From Nitrospirota bacterium (lineage in GTDB: Bacteria > Nitrospirota > Nitrospiria > Nitrospirales > Nitrospiraceae), in assembly GCA_030682135.1 (NCBI GenBank), contig JAUXQT010000086.1:1-64000 (forward strand): a DNA stretch of 64,000 nucleotides, written 5' to 3'. The position numbers and the translations under genes were made by a program. Shown in pieces: positions 63,914 to 64,000 of the stretch. Positions within the stretch are counted from its first letter, which is position 1. Every line of letters starts with the position of its first letter. The notes beneath the pieces are model-generated. The model searched no databases. It saw nothing but the letters and a program-made list of their open reading frames with translations, and was not told the origin of the DNA.

Positions 63914-64000
63914 GATCATCGCTCCTTGAATGACAGGCTTACTTCCCTGCCGCCGCTCGGGAGAGCACATGGTGAGAGACTACGTTGGTTGGGGTAGACG

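Noticed and set aside
1-64000. tRNA, rRNA or nitrite oxidoreductase genes
   Set aside because: Looked for T-loop and cloverleaf signals and for nxr-type sequence by eye and found none convincing; absence is not proof.

Overview
The window most likely comes from the genus Nitrospira (Nitrospirota). This is inferred from gene content, not from a marker gene: no rRNA, tRNA or nxr gene is present. Supporting content includes about twenty c-type cytochromes (many of them close paralogues), a Rieske protein plus a cytochrome b fused to cytochrome c, a 2-oxoacid:ferredoxin oxidoreductase, cytochrome P460, PPK2, DUF2934 proteins and PAS kinases of a type common in that genus. Base composition is GC-rich, except around 19.1-19.8 kb and 60.8-62.6 kb, which look more AT-rich and acquired.

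Layout. 0-6 kb (minus): the end of an IS30-type element that has cut off a PAS protein, then a PAS histidine kinase and a CheB/CheR/PAS fusion. 6-15.2 kb (plus): a stress and housekeeping region with small zinc-ribbon proteins, a mannose-1-phosphate guanylyltransferase, Hsp20, and two copies of a phosphoribosyltransferase/universal-stress-protein module. 15.2-19 kb: a cytochrome c, a glutaredoxin-membrane protein fusion and an ADP-forming acyl-CoA synthetase. 19-20.5 kb: an orphan gene and a HigBA-type toxin-antitoxin pair. 20.6-24.2 kb (minus): an operon with three monohaem cytochromes, a five-haem cytochrome, a cytochrome b-like membrane protein and a hemerythrin. 24.6-28.6 kb: arsR-arsM-arsC-arsD-arsA with two operator-like palindromes and no efflux pump gene in view.

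28.7-32.6 kb (minus): YtxH, DksA/TraR-like protein and a three-gene 2-oxoacid:ferredoxin oxidoreductase, apparently one operon behind a sigma-54-like site. 33-59.5 kb (almost all minus): a long run of periplasmic redox genes, with cytochromes, P460, a di-haem peroxidase, Tll0287-like haem proteins, ZIP and TauE/SafE transporters, PPK2, a sulfite oxidase-type molybdoenzyme with a cytochrome partner, a TsdA-like cytochrome, the Rieske/cytochrome bc pair, a K+ channel, SodC and a sulfide:quinone oxidoreductase. Together these could move electrons from reduced sulfur compounds into the quinone and cytochrome c pools. 59.9-62.6 kb: a BrnT/BrnA pair with a nonsense codon in brnT, then an AT-rich three-gene cassette containing a TIGR04255-type protein. 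63-64 kb: OsmC and periplasmic DsrE-family genes.

Non-coding structure is unusually rich. There are several families of long intergenic palindromes, one family sharing the core GCCCGAGGCGTAC. A pair of about 120-bp elements (32.7 and 34.3 kb) shows compensatory base changes in a hairpin. At least five sites match the GG-N10-GC geometry of sigma-54 promoters. The strongest candidates for undescribed biology are the TIGR04255 cassette, the covarying element pair, the five-haem cytochrome/cytochrome b/hemerythrin operon and the sulfur-redox cluster.
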